From Streptacidiphilus sp. 4-A2 (lineage in GTDB: Bacteria; Actinomycetota; Actinomycetes; Streptomycetales; Streptomycetaceae): a DNA stretch of 64,000 nt. Position 1 is the first letter of the stretch; the number at the start of each line of letters is the position of its first letter. The stretch lies in NCBI GenBank assembly GCA_014284505.1, contig JAAFYY010000001.1, forward strand, positions 6,869,845 through 6,933,844, read 5' to 3'. Both the position numbers and the translations under genes were made by a program. Positions 17,902 through 25,631 of the stretch are shown in pieces. The notes under the pieces are model-generated. The model was not told where the DNA came from. It ran no database searches and saw only the letters and a program-made list of their open reading frames with translations.

Positions 17902-19393
17902 GTGACGAAGTCTGACAGAGAGACCATGGAAATATTCGAGGCGTACGACCTGACGGAGACCGTCTGGTCGGCGGCCACCTTGACGGGGCACGACCCGAAG
18001 ACGGTCAAGCGGTACGTCGAGGCCCGCGCCAGCGGGCGCAACCCCTATGAGCGCGATCCGCGGCCGAAGATGATCGACGCGTTCCTGGAGAAGATCGAGG
18101 ACTGGGTCGACCAGTCGAAGGCGACGATCCGCGCCGACGTGGCCCACGACAAGCTCGTGAAGATGGGCTTCAGGGGCAGTGCGCGCTCGACCCGGCGGGC
18201 GGTGAACGCGGCGAAGAGCGCGTGGAGGGCGGGCAAGCGGCGGACCTACCGTCCGTGGATCCCCGAGCCTGGGATGTGGCTGCAGTTCGACTGGGGAGAG
18301 GGCCCGCGGATCGGCGGGCGCCGGACCTGGCTGTTCTGCGCGTGGCTGTCCTGGTCGCGGTTCCGGGTGGTGATCCCGGTCCGGGACTGCACCCTGGGCA
18401 CGCTGGTGGCCTGCCTGGACACCACGTTGCGCCGCATCGGCGGGGCGCCGACCTATGTGCTGACCGACAACGCGAAGACCGTCACCGTCGAGCACATCGC
18501 CGGGATCCCGGTCCGCCACCCGCAGATGGTCGCCGCCGGAAGGCACTACGGCTGCCAGGTCGTGTCCTGCGTGCCCTACGACCCCGAGTCCAAGGGCGGC
18601 GCTGAGGCCACCGTCCGCATCGCCAAGGCCGACCTGGTGCCCACCGACGCGAACCTGCTGCCCGCCTACGACACCTTCGCCGACCTCGCCGACGCCTGCA
18701 TGACCTGGTGCGATGCGGTGAACACGCGCCGCCACCGGGCGACCGGACAGATCCCGGCGGACCGCCTGGACATCGAACGCACCACGCTGCACGTCCTGCC
18801 CGCCGAGCCGCTGGCCCTCGCACTGGGCGAGGAACGGGTGGTCGGCTCGGACCGCACCATCAGCTTCAACTCGGTGCGCTACTCGACCCGCCCGGCTACA
18901 CCGGCGCCCGGGTCTGGTGCCGGGTGGTCGGCGAGGAGCTGTCCATCACCGCCCGCACCAACTCCGGTGACCTGTCCGAGATCTGGCGCCACCAGCTGTC
19001 CACGCCGGCGTCCCGCAGATCATCGACGCGCACTACCCCGACCACCCCGACGGTCGCAGCGTCCACCAGCCCAGACTGCAACCGCGCTCGCAGGCGGAGA
19101 TCGCGTTCGTGGGCATCGGCCCGGGGGCCGGGCGCTGGCTCAAGGAGGCCGGACCCGCCGGAGCGGTCCGCATCCGCGCCAAGATGGCCCACGCCGTCGA
19201 GCTCGCCACCGTCCTGGGCGGCGACAAGGTCGACCAGGCCCTGGGCCTGCGGCTGGGCGCTTCGCCGACGACGACCTGGTCTCCATCCTGGAACACATTC
19301 GCCGCGAACAAGCCGGCCGGGCAGGTCGTCCGCGCGGACGAGGCCCACTCCGTCCAGAACGGCACCATCGGCTGGCAGGCCATGGGCCGCTGA
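17902..19393 (+). CDS. istA: IstA transposase of IS21 element
   Basis: DDE transposase of about 500 residues. The N-terminus carries DLTETVWSAATLTGHDPKTV and KRYVEARASGRNP, the helix-turn-helix that binds the terminal repeats. The catalytic core shows WLQFDWGEGPRIG (first D), YVLTDNAKTVTVEHIAG (second D) and YDPESKGGAEATVRIAKADL (E). GTG 17902 is preceded by GGAGAGG. Frame breaks near 18890, 19010 and 19262 interrupt the C-terminal half, which resumes as QAEIAFVGIGPGAGRWLKEA and ends QNGTIGWQAMGR. If these breaks are real the IS is dead; I think they are read errors. Confidence 0.85.
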
Positions 19394-19453
19394 GCCGACA
19401 GGTCGCCCAGTACAGCATTCTGACGGAACGTCACCCAAGAGAACGGCACCGCC

Positions 19454-20270
19454 ATGAGCTTTCCCAACCCGCCGGCCATCCCCGAGGAACTCGACAAACT
19501 GATGCGCCGGATGCGCCTGCCCTACATGCGCAAGGCCGCCCCCGACGTGCTGGCCACCGCCCGCGCCCAACGCTGGGACCCCGCCGAGGTCCTGCGGTTG
19601 CTGATCGCCGAGGAGGTCACCGGCCGCGACGCGGCAACCAGGCGCCTGCGGCGCCACTCGGCGAACTTCCCCACCGGCAAGACCCTCGCGTCCTGGCGGG
19701 CCGAGGACTCCACCATCCCGAGCCGACCCAGAACTCCCTGGTCACCTTGGAGTGGATCGGCCGCGCGGAGAACCTGGTGATCGCCGGCCCGTCGGGAACC
19801 GGGAAGTCGCACTTCACCGAGGGCCTGGCCCAGGCCGCGATCGAGAAGGACCTGCGGGTGGCCTGGTTCACCCTGGAGACCCTCGCCGCCGCGATCGGCA
19901 AGTCGAAGGTCGACGGGTCGACCGCCCGGACCGTCGCGCGGATCTGCCGGGCCGACCTCATCGTCATTGATGATATTGGCCTACTACCGGTCGGCGAGGA
20001 CGCCGCCGAGGCGTTCTACCGCATCATCGACGCCGCCTATGAACGCCGTTCCATCGCGGTGACCAGCAACATCCACCCCTCCGGCTTCGACACGATCATG
20101 CCCAAGACCCTCGCCGGAGCCAGCACCGACCGCCTCATGCACCACGCCCACCTGGTCACCACCACCGGCGACTCACACCGCCTCGCCGAGGCCCTCGCCG
20201 GCAAGGGAGTGGTCCCCTGCACTGGCCCCCACCCCCAGGAACACCACCGGCCACAGGCCTGGATTTCTGA
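19454..20270 (+). CDS. istB: IstB AAA+ helper ATPase of IS21 element
   Basis: DnaC-like ATPase that assists IstA in target choice. It starts MSFPNPPAIPEELDKLMRRM, with Walker A GPSGTGKSHF and Walker B LIVIDDIGLLP, then sensor-like AVTSNIHPSGFDTIMP and RLMHHAHLV. One break near 19720 separates the first 90 residues from the rest. The natural end probably lies near 20270 after another missing base close to 20215. As written, the frame stays open past the right IS end to 20457, in phase with the interrupted host gene, giving an apparent fusion of 30-40 foreign residues. Start is 60 bases after istA. Confidence 0.85.
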
Positions 20271-20334
20271 TGGCCACCAGCCTGGACACTTCACGGCCAC
20301 CCACCTGGGCATCTCAATGACCGTTGACACTCAG
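20258..20334 (-). repeat. IS21 right terminal inverted repeat and target duplication
   Basis: Reverse complement of the left end, 20258-20329, beginning TGTC when read inward from 20329, followed by CTCAG at 20330-20334. It overlaps the apparent readthrough part of the istB frame. Confidence 0.85.
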
Positions 20335-20457
20335 CCGGGGCTTTGCTCCCGGTGCCGAGGTCTGCGGGTCTCGTCCTTGACTGACGCTGCCCGGGGCGAG
20401 GTGACCGAGCGCGGCATGGCCAAGATCCGGGCCGCGATGGCTGAAGCCGCAGGGTGA
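20335..20457 (+). pseudogene. HTH gene, 3' part displaced by IS21
   Basis: Forty codons beginning PGLCSRCRGLRVSS, then ARGEVTERGMAKIRAAMAE and the stop at 20455. Joined to the 5' part at 17718 they complete a CxxC...CxxC zinc ribbon (CAEC and CSRC). No start codon or ribosome site of its own; it is read here only as an extension of the istB frame. Confidence 0.75.
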
Positions 20458-21439
20458 CCGTGCCCCTCGTTCTTCCGAAGCGGCTGACGCCGGAGCAGAT
20501 GCCCTCGGTCCCGGGTTCGAGACTGCCTCCGGCTCCACTGCCGCCGGGAGGGGACGGAGCGGCAGCGACGGGGACGGCGCAGGAGCCAGCTTGGTCCGGG
20601 ACCATGGTTCCGGCGGCAAGCATCGACGGGGACCAGGCCATCGGGGACCGTCGCAAGCCTGGGATCGTCCGGCCAGGCCCACCGAACTGTACGGTCCCCG
20701 TCCCCGCCCGGTCCCGCTATCGGGGCACATGAACTGGCCAGCGGGGACGGTCCCCAGCGGCTGCGCTCGAACTCTCCCCTAGACCTGGCAATCCAGTCCT
20801 GTCCTTCCTGCGGGGTGCTGGGCTATGACCGGAGAGTCCTATGGCGGGGCACGGGCCGCCAGGGCAGCGGTTCAATGCCGCCAGCGCGGGCGCCGCCCCG
20901 GGCGCCACGCTTCTCGCCGAGTTTGCGACCGCACGCCGGTCCGCAGCCCGGGGACCGGGATCAGACACCTGCAGCGCAGTCGGTCGCGCGGTCCCCGTCC
21001 GCAGCCTGGGGTTGGGGACCGAATGCCTGCGGCGCAGTCGGCTGGTCTCCAACCAATGCGTGGCTTGGCTCAAATCGGGAGCGTAGTTATGGCCTCCCGC
21101 ACTGCTCGGGGACCGTCCCCATCCCCGACGTTGACCTGACATGGTTCCGGGCTGCCCTCGCCGATCCGGTCCCGGCGGGGACCGATCTCGCCAGTGCCCG
21201 GTCAACTCGGCCTTTCAGGAAGGCGGCAGGGACGTCCGTAGCGTGCTCGCCTTGGCTGTCGGCGGTTCCCTCATCACCCGCAAGTCCGCTCGATCCACAA
21301 CCGACAGGAGCCGCTCCGAGCGACAACACCCACCTTCCCGAGCCTCCCATCGCCAACGTCGGACAGTCCCCCGAGTCCACTGCCATGCAGGCCGATTTGG
21401 CGTGCCGACAGCCCCACCCTTGGCGGAGCAAGCTATCGC
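20458..21439. other. Non-coding, repeat-rich stretch
   Basis: I find no convincing gene in this stretch despite long open frames, none of which shows family motifs. It contains two 44-base imperfect direct repeats (20941-20984 and 20999-21042, ending CGCAGTCGG) and two 13-base palindromes of GGGGAC-N-GTCCCC type at 20743-20755 and 21108-21120, plus many further GGGGACCG words. Such structure is typical of plasmid or integrative-element control regions. No tool-free way to assign a function. Confidence 0.5.
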
Positions 21440-21559
21440 GTGGGGCTGCCCCAGGGGCAGTCCCACGCAGGCCCCTCGCCGAACGGCGCGGGGGTGCTGG
21501 TGGTGAGTCGAGCGAGGGCGCTCGACTCACCACCAGCTGTCCGGAACCAGGGGTTCCGG
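21440..21559. other. Candidate oriT: three hairpins before a mobC-like gene
   Basis: Three inverted repeats follow within 120 bases: 21440-21452 with 21454-21466 (13 bases, one mismatch), 21497-21513 with 21520-21536 (17 bases, perfect, loop GAGGGC), and 21541-21548 with 21552-21559 (8 bases, perfect). Hairpins of this kind beside a mobC gene mark transfer origins where a relaxase binds and nicks. A nic site cannot be identified by eye and no relaxase gene is in the window. Confidence 0.45.
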
Positions 21560-21913
21560 GAGGGGGGCACAGAGTCGACCGCAGAGTCCGCGAGCACCGA
21601 CCTGAGCAGCCGCCCCCGTCCGCCGCGACGCCGCCATCGCGAGCCGCAACAGCGCCCGTCCCGAGTGACCGTCCGCTACAACGCCACCGAGAACGAAGTC
21701 GACGAACTCGCCAGCGCCCGAGCCCAGCTGGCGCGCGTCGGCAACAGCGTGAACCAGATCGCCTTCGCGCTCAACGCAAACGGCTCCTACCAGCCCGACG
21801 CTCGCCACAACCCTGGCCGCCTGCGGCACGCCATCGCCACCGTCGACACGACGACAGCAAGGCTCGTGGACGGCCGGCCAGCGCCCATCCAGGCTGCTGG
21901 CGATAGCAGTTGA
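21503..21913 (+). CDS. MobC-like relaxosome accessory protein
   Basis: The central part reads SRVTVRYNATENEVDELASA then RAQLARVGNSVNQIAFALNANG, the conserved C-terminal core of MobC-type mobilisation proteins, which help a relaxase open oriT. The usual 40 or so residues between the first strand and the RAQLARVGNSVNQIA block are missing, so the protein is short or has an internal deletion. The N-terminus is Arg/Ser-rich and the start is uncertain: several GTG codons at 21494-21503 lie inside the hairpin region and GTG 21665 is a late alternative. No relaxase follows; the element looks mobilisable only with help, or decayed. Confidence 0.55.
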   Translation: MSRARALDSPPAVRNQGFREGGTESTAESASTDLSSRPRPPRRRHREPQQRPSRVTVRYNATENEVDELASARAQLARVGNSVNQIAFALNANGSYQPDARHNPGRLRHAIATVDTTTARLVDGRPAPIQAAGDSS

Positions 21914-22007
21914 CGTCGTTTTGATGTTGTCTTCGCTGATCGGGAATTTCTGCCGACCGCCGGTCCCTGGTGTGGTTGCACCAACGACAAGGCCAAGGGA
22001 GACCTGC

Positions 22008-22373
22008 TTGACCCACCCCCAGCAGCCCGCCGACGAACCCTCCCCGCGCATCCCCGACTATCCGTTCATGGTGCCCGAGCCCGCCCCCGGCAGCGCCCTG
22101 ATCCGCATGGTCCAACACCCCGACCAGCTGAACCCCCTGGGGATCACCATCACCTGCGCCTCCTGCCGGGCAGAGCGCGACTGGCTGCTCCTGGAGACCC
22201 GCCGACGCGTCTTCGTACGCTGCCGCTGTGGCCACGAGTGGGAGGAGGCCGACCTGGACGCCGAGTTCTTCGACGAGAACTTCGCCTACGCGGACCGCGC
22301 CTGGGACAACGCCGGGCAGGCGCTGAAGGACCTCGGCTTCAACGGAGAATTCGCCGGTATCTACTTCAACTGA
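22008..22373 (+). CDS. Small zinc-ribbon protein of unknown function
   Basis: Intact, 121 residues from TTG 22008, which has AAGGGAG six bases upstream. Visible features are a C-x-x-C pair in ITCASCRAERDWLLL and a C-x-C pair in VFVRCRCGHEWEEADL, together a likely zinc ribbon, then an acidic-aromatic tail (DAEFFDENFAYADRAWDN). I do not recognise the family, though similar small proteins occur in streptomycete integrative elements. It sits between the mobC-like gene and the excisionase. Confidence 0.6.
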   Translation: MTHPQQPADEPSPRIPDYPFMVPEPAPGSALIRMVQHPDQLNPLGITITCASCRAERDWLLLETRRRVFVRCRCGHEWEEADLDAEFFDENFAYADRAWDNAGQALKDLGFNGEFAGIYFN

Positions 22374-22471
22374 TGGAGCCCTGTTCGCCCGGTGGAGCAT
22401 CCACTCCACGGGGCGGGGCTCCGCCGCATCGGCAAGCGCGGCCCCGAGACTGCTCGGCGGCTAGCACAAGA

Positions 22472-22493
22472 TCGGCCGGATGCATCCGGCCGA
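22472..22493. promoter_or_regulatory. Perfect 22-bp palindrome, possible operator
   Basis: TCGGCCGGATG followed by its exact reverse complement CATCCGGCCGA, with no spacer. It lies about 130 bases before the excisionase gene in a 250-base gene-free gap, a plausible dimer-binding operator for the xis-int unit. Confidence 0.4.
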
Positions 22494-22624
22494 CGAGGGC
22501 CGAAGCTGGCACTGCTGTCTGGGGGCGCATCCCTGCGCAGCGGCGCCAGTTCGGTGGCACAACCACCGCCCACCTCAGAACACGCGACGCCGCGACTCCG
22601 TCCGCGCCGCGCAGAAAGACGTGC

Positions 22625-22837
22625 ATGCCCGACCAGTACCTCACCGTCGCTCAGGTCGCCGACCGCCTGGGCACCAGCGAGCGCTTCCCCCGGCGCCTCA
22701 TCGCCGAGCGCCGCATCACCTTCGTCAAGATAGGAGCCCACGTCCGCATACCCGCATCCGCTCTCGACGCCTACCTCGCCTCCGGCACCGTCCCCGCTGT
22801 CCGCTCCCGCCGCGATCGCCGAGGGAGCGCCGCCTGA
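22625..22837 (+). CDS. xis: Excisionase, HTH_17/AlpA-like
   Basis: Intact, 70 residues. MPDQYLTVAQVADRLGTSER, then RLIAERRITFVKIGAHVRIP and ASALDAYLASG is the standard winged-helix excisionase pattern of Streptomyces integrative elements, in which Xis bends attachment-site DNA and turns the integrase toward excision. The stop shares one base with the integrase start (TGATG), so the genes are coupled. The C-terminus is basic (RSRRDRRGS). Confidence 0.85.
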   Translation: MPDQYLTVAQVADRLGTSERFPRRLIAERRITFVKIGAHVRIPASALDAYLASGTVPAVRSRRDRRGSAA

Positions 22838-24036
22838 TGGCCAGGAAGAAGTCCTCGGGCCGCCGCCGCTTCGGCCAGGTCCGCCAGTACCGCTCCGGCC
22901 GCTGGACCGCGAGCTACCTCGACCGCCTTGGCGGCGAGCACCGCGCGCCGGAAACCTTCGAGACCAAGACCGACGCCGAGGTTTGGCTCTCCGGAGTCGA
23001 GGCCGACCTTGCCCGGGGCAACTGGACCGACCCCGACATCGGCAGTATCCCCTTCAAGGACTACGCCGCGAAGTGGATCGATGAGCGCGGGCTGATGCCG
23101 ACGACCGATGAGCTGTACCGTCGGCTGCTGCGGCTGCACATCCTCCCCGCCTTCGGCGAGATGCCCGTCAACAGCATCCTGCCGGGCCACGTCCGCACCT
23201 GGAACGCCGACCGCCGCCAGGCGACCGGCGCCACCACAGCGGCGAAGGCGTACCGGTTGCTGAAGACCATCATGGAGACGGCCCTCGACGACGAAATGGT
23301 TACCCGCAACCCCTGCCGCATCAGGGGTGCGGGCAGCGAGGACGCGCCGGAGCGGGTCGTCGCCACCGTCGATCAGGTCTTCGAGCTCGCCGACCTCATG
23401 GGGCCGCGTTGGCGTTTCATGGTCTTCCTCGGCGCCTTCGCGACCCTCCGCCCCGAGGAACTGGCCGAGCTGCGGCGCAAGGACGTCAAGACTGACGATC
23501 TCACCCTCAAGATCAGCCGGGCCGCCCCCGAGTTGAACACCGGCCAACGCGCCCTCGGCACCACCAAGTCGAAGGCCGGCAAGCGCACGATCCACCTGCC
23601 GACCTTCCTGGACAAGCCGCTGCGCCAGCACATGGCCTGGTACACCGAACCCGGGCCGGAGGGCTTCGTGTTCGTCGGCGAGAAGGGGGCACCCTTTCGC
23701 CGCAGCACCTTCGGGCGCAAGTTCCGTAAGGCCCGCGCCAAGGTCGATGGCCTGCCGCCGGGGTTCCGCTTCTACGACCTGCGGCACACCGGCAACACCC
23801 TCCTCGCCGAGGAAGGCGCCAGCCTCAAGGACCTCATGGTCCGCATGGGCCAGTCCTCTACCAGGGCCGCGATCATCTACCAGCACTCCACCGACAACCG
23901 CCAGCGCCAGCTCGCCGCCAGGCTCGATACCCGCGTCCGCACGACGACTGCGAGCCCCAAGCCGACACCCCCTCAGCCCCCGAACGATGTACCTACCGGT
24001 GCGCTAGTCGTGCGGCCTCTTCGACGTCATTTCTGA
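22837..24036 (+). CDS. int: Tyrosine recombinase (integrase)
   Basis: Intact, 399 residues. An N-terminal arm-binding part (GRWTASYLDRLGGEHRAPET), a core-binding SAM-like domain (LMPTTDELYRRLLRLHILPA) and the catalytic domain with FLGAFATLRPEELAELRRKD (Arg I), RFYDLRHTGNTLLAEEG (H-x-x-R) and AAIIYQHSTDNRQ (nucleophile Tyr). This is the phage-type integrase usual for streptomycete elements that insert into tRNA genes. The tRNA-Gly(CCC) gene begins 309 bases downstream with its 3' end facing the integrase, the expected layout after integration. Confidence 0.92.
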   Translation: MARKKSSGRRRFGQVRQYRSGRWTASYLDRLGGEHRAPETFETKTDAEVWLSGVEADLARGNWTDPDIGSIPFKDYAAKWIDERGLMPTTDELYRRLLRLHILPAFGEMPVNSILPGHVRTWNADRRQATGATTAAKAYRLLKTIMETALDDEMVTRNPCRIRGAGSEDAPERVVATVDQVFELADLMGPRWRFMVFLGAFATLRPEELAELRRKDVKTDDLTLKISRAAPELNTGQRALGTTKSKAGKRTIHLPTFLDKPLRQHMAWYTEPGPEGFVFVGEKGAPFRRSTFGRKFRKARAKVDGLPPGFRFYDLRHTGNTLLAEEGASLKDLMVRMGQSSTRAAIIYQHSTDNRQRQLAARLDTRVRTTTASPKPTPPQPPNDVPTGALVVRPLRRHF

Positions 24037-24344
24037 CGGCTCGTCAGTGGCAAATGATCTCCCTGGCTGGCCGCAAATGACCGCCATGCGCCGCCAGTCC
24101 CCACTCAGGCGCAATCGAAAGTGGCTCTGACCTGGGGTTTTGTGCTCGCGCAACCTGTGACGCAGGTCATAAAGAGTGAGTCTCGCAGTTTGAGACAATT
24201 ATCGAACGGAGATTCGGTGGGTCTATATCTGACGCTCCGTCGGCCCATTCTCGGCCGCTCACCCGTGCATATCCCGTGCGGGCCCCAAAAATTGGTCTAG
24301 ACAATGAGCAAGCCCCAGGCCGTTGACCTGGGGCTTTGCGCCTG
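24037..24344. other. Gap between integrase and tRNA, expected to contain the attachment site
   Basis: No gene seen. The stretch is less GC-rich than its surroundings and holds small inverted repeats such as TGACGGCTCGTCA near 24050 and a terminator-like hairpin next to the tRNA. An att core would be expected to overlap the tRNA 3' end at about 24345. The matching copy at the other end of the island must lie left of the window, as I see no second copy within it. Confidence 0.4.
24309..24336 (-). terminator. Hairpin terminator downstream of tRNA-Gly
   Basis: AGCCCCAGG and CCTGGGGCT form a perfect 9-bp stem around a seven-base loop, followed by short A/T stretches on both sides. It lies a few bases beyond the 3' end of the minus-strand tRNA and could work in both directions. 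Confidence 0.6.
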
Positions 24345-24415
24345 AGCGGGTGACGAGAATCGAACTCGCGCTCTGAGCTTGGGAAGCTCATGTTCTACCA
24401 TTAAACTACACCCGC
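24345..24415 (-). tRNA. tRNA-Gly(CCC)
   Basis: The minus strand folds as a 71-nt tRNA: acceptor GCGGGTG with CACCCGC and discriminator T, D arm with AATGGTAGA, anticodon stem TGAGC/GCTCA with loop TTCCCAA (anticodon CCC), and T arm GCGAG/CTCGT with loop TTCGATT. CCA is not encoded. Its 3' end faces the integrase gene, and it marks the border between island and core chromosome. Confidence 0.93.
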
Positions 24416-24726
24416 GTGAACTGCCGTCAGCTGTGGCCGACGATGTTTACTCTACCCCATGCGTGTCCGCGTTTGCAGCGGCCTGTGGGTGGGTGTCCTG
24501 GGTGGGGTGGTGGGCGTACTGTGGCGGGCGGATTCCGGGCGGCGGGTGGACGGCGAGCCTTGGGGCGGACTGTCCGGAACATCCCCTAATGTGATGCCGC
24601 CGTGCTGCGCGGTCGCAGAGCTGGTCGCGTGGCCACGGGTCCGCTGGTGAAAGCTGTTTGGGCGGACAGCCAGTCAAGGTGAGGCCGTGGCTGCGCCCGT
24701 ACGCCGTCCGATGGGGAAAGGAAGCA
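24416..24726. other. Gene-free gap with tRNA promoter region
   Basis: I see no gene here. The end next to 24416 must hold the minus-strand tRNA promoter (an AT-richer patch at 24445-24460 is a candidate -10 region). The rest is G-rich (tandem GTGGGTG words near 24485-24530) without recognised motifs. Confidence 0.35.
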
Positions 24727-24945
24727 ATGGAGCGCACTGTCGTCCGTTGTGCCGAGGGGCACCTGTTCAGTACCGCCACGTTCCCGATGCAGAATCTCGG
24801 GGCCGGCCGGATCGGTCCCGGGAGACTCATCCGTTGCCCTCGGTGCGCACGGTTGCGCAGCGCTGTACCCGCCGACCTGGCCGCCCTCAGCGGTGACCAG
24901 ATCCAGCGGGCGCTGCGCCGCGAGGCTGCCGAGTTCCTGGCCTAG
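24727..24945 (+). CDS. Small conserved actinobacterial zinc-ribbon protein
   Basis: Intact, 72 residues. ERTVVRCAEGHLFSTATFPM then RLIRCPRCARLRSAVPADL contains one Cys-Gly-His type and one CxxC motif, a likely zinc-binding pair. I recognise the pattern from streptomycete genomes, where it is annotated as hypothetical. ATG 24727 follows GGAAAGGAAG. Function unknown. Confidence 0.65.
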   Translation: MERTVVRCAEGHLFSTATFPMQNLGAGRIGPGRLIRCPRCARLRSAVPADLAALSGDQIQRALRREAAEFLA

Positions 24946-25015
24946 AACAGGACGCGGCGGACGGGTCGGCCCCGCTGAATTGGGCGGGGCCGGTCCGGGC
25001 ACGTAACCTCATGAC

Positions 25016-25590
25016 GTGCTGCTCTCAGACAAGGACATCCGGGCCGAGATCGAATCCGGGCGCGTGGTCATCGACCCGTACGACCCGGCCATGGTCCAGC
25101 CGTCAAGCATCGACGTACGGCTCGACCGGTTCTTCCGGGTGTTCGAGAACCACAAGTACCCGCACATCGACCCGCGGTGGAACAGCCGGACCTGACCCGG
25201 CTGGTCGAGCCCGAGGGCGATGAGCCGTTCATCCTGCACCCCGGCGAGTTCGCGCTGGCGTCCACCTACGAGGTGGTCACCCTGCCCGACGACCTCGCCT
25301 CCCGGCTGGAGGGCAAGAGCTCGCTGGGCCGGCTGGGGCTGCTCACGCACTCCACCGCCGGGTTCATCGACCCCGGCTTCAGCGGTCATGTGACGCTGGA
25401 GCTCTCCAATGTGGCCACGCTGCCGATCAAGCTCTACCCGGGCATGAAGATCGGCCAGCTGTGCATGTTCCGGCTGTCCTCGCCGGCCGAGCACCCCTAC
25501 GGCTCGGCCGAGTACGGCTCGCGCTACTTCGGGCAGCGCGGGCCGACGGCTTCCCGGTCGTACCTGAACTTCCACCGCACCAAGGTCTGA
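25016..25590 (+). CDS. dcd: dCTP deaminase (possibly bifunctional dCTP deaminase/dUTPase)
   Basis: Converts dCTP to dUTP for dTMP synthesis. GTG 25016 gives LLSDKDIRAEIESGRVVIDP, QPSSIDVRLDRFFRVFENHK, then after one missing base near 25172, ILHPGEFALASTYEVVTLPD, LEGKSSLGRLGLLTHSTAGF (catalytic Glu and Ser/Arg region) and FIDPGFSGHVTLELSN. About 191 residues, normal. A divergent-frame ATG at 25011 is not used. The gene follows the tRNA-Gly region, an arrangement seen in other Streptomyces. Confidence 0.93.
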
Positions 25591-25631
25591 GCCCACGCGG
25601 GCAGCGGCCCAGCCGGGCAGCGGCCCCGGGG

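Larger units (their letters stand above)
17719..20329 (+). mobile_element. Complete IS21-family insertion sequence, 2611 bp
   Basis: Both ends start with TGTC and carry imperfect terminal inverted repeats of about 71 bases (17719-17789 and 20258-20329), containing the shared block TGGCCA-Y-CAGAAATCCAGG. The element is flanked by a 5-bp direct duplication CTCAG (17714-17718 and 20330-20334). It encodes IstA and IstB in the usual order. Removing the element and one copy of the duplication rejoins the interrupted HTH gene in frame. IS21 members duplicate 4-8 bp at the target, so boundaries and mechanism agree. Confidence 0.92.

Noticed and set aside
17857..20457. An 866-residue frame spanning the IS21 element (apparent IstA-IstB fusion)
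   Set aside because: It passes through noise in its centre; IstA and IstB halves need separate frames and istB has its own start at 19454.
20458..21439. Long overlapping frames considered as island genes
   Set aside because: All three plus-strand frames are open by composition only; no conserved blocks and no ribosome sites.
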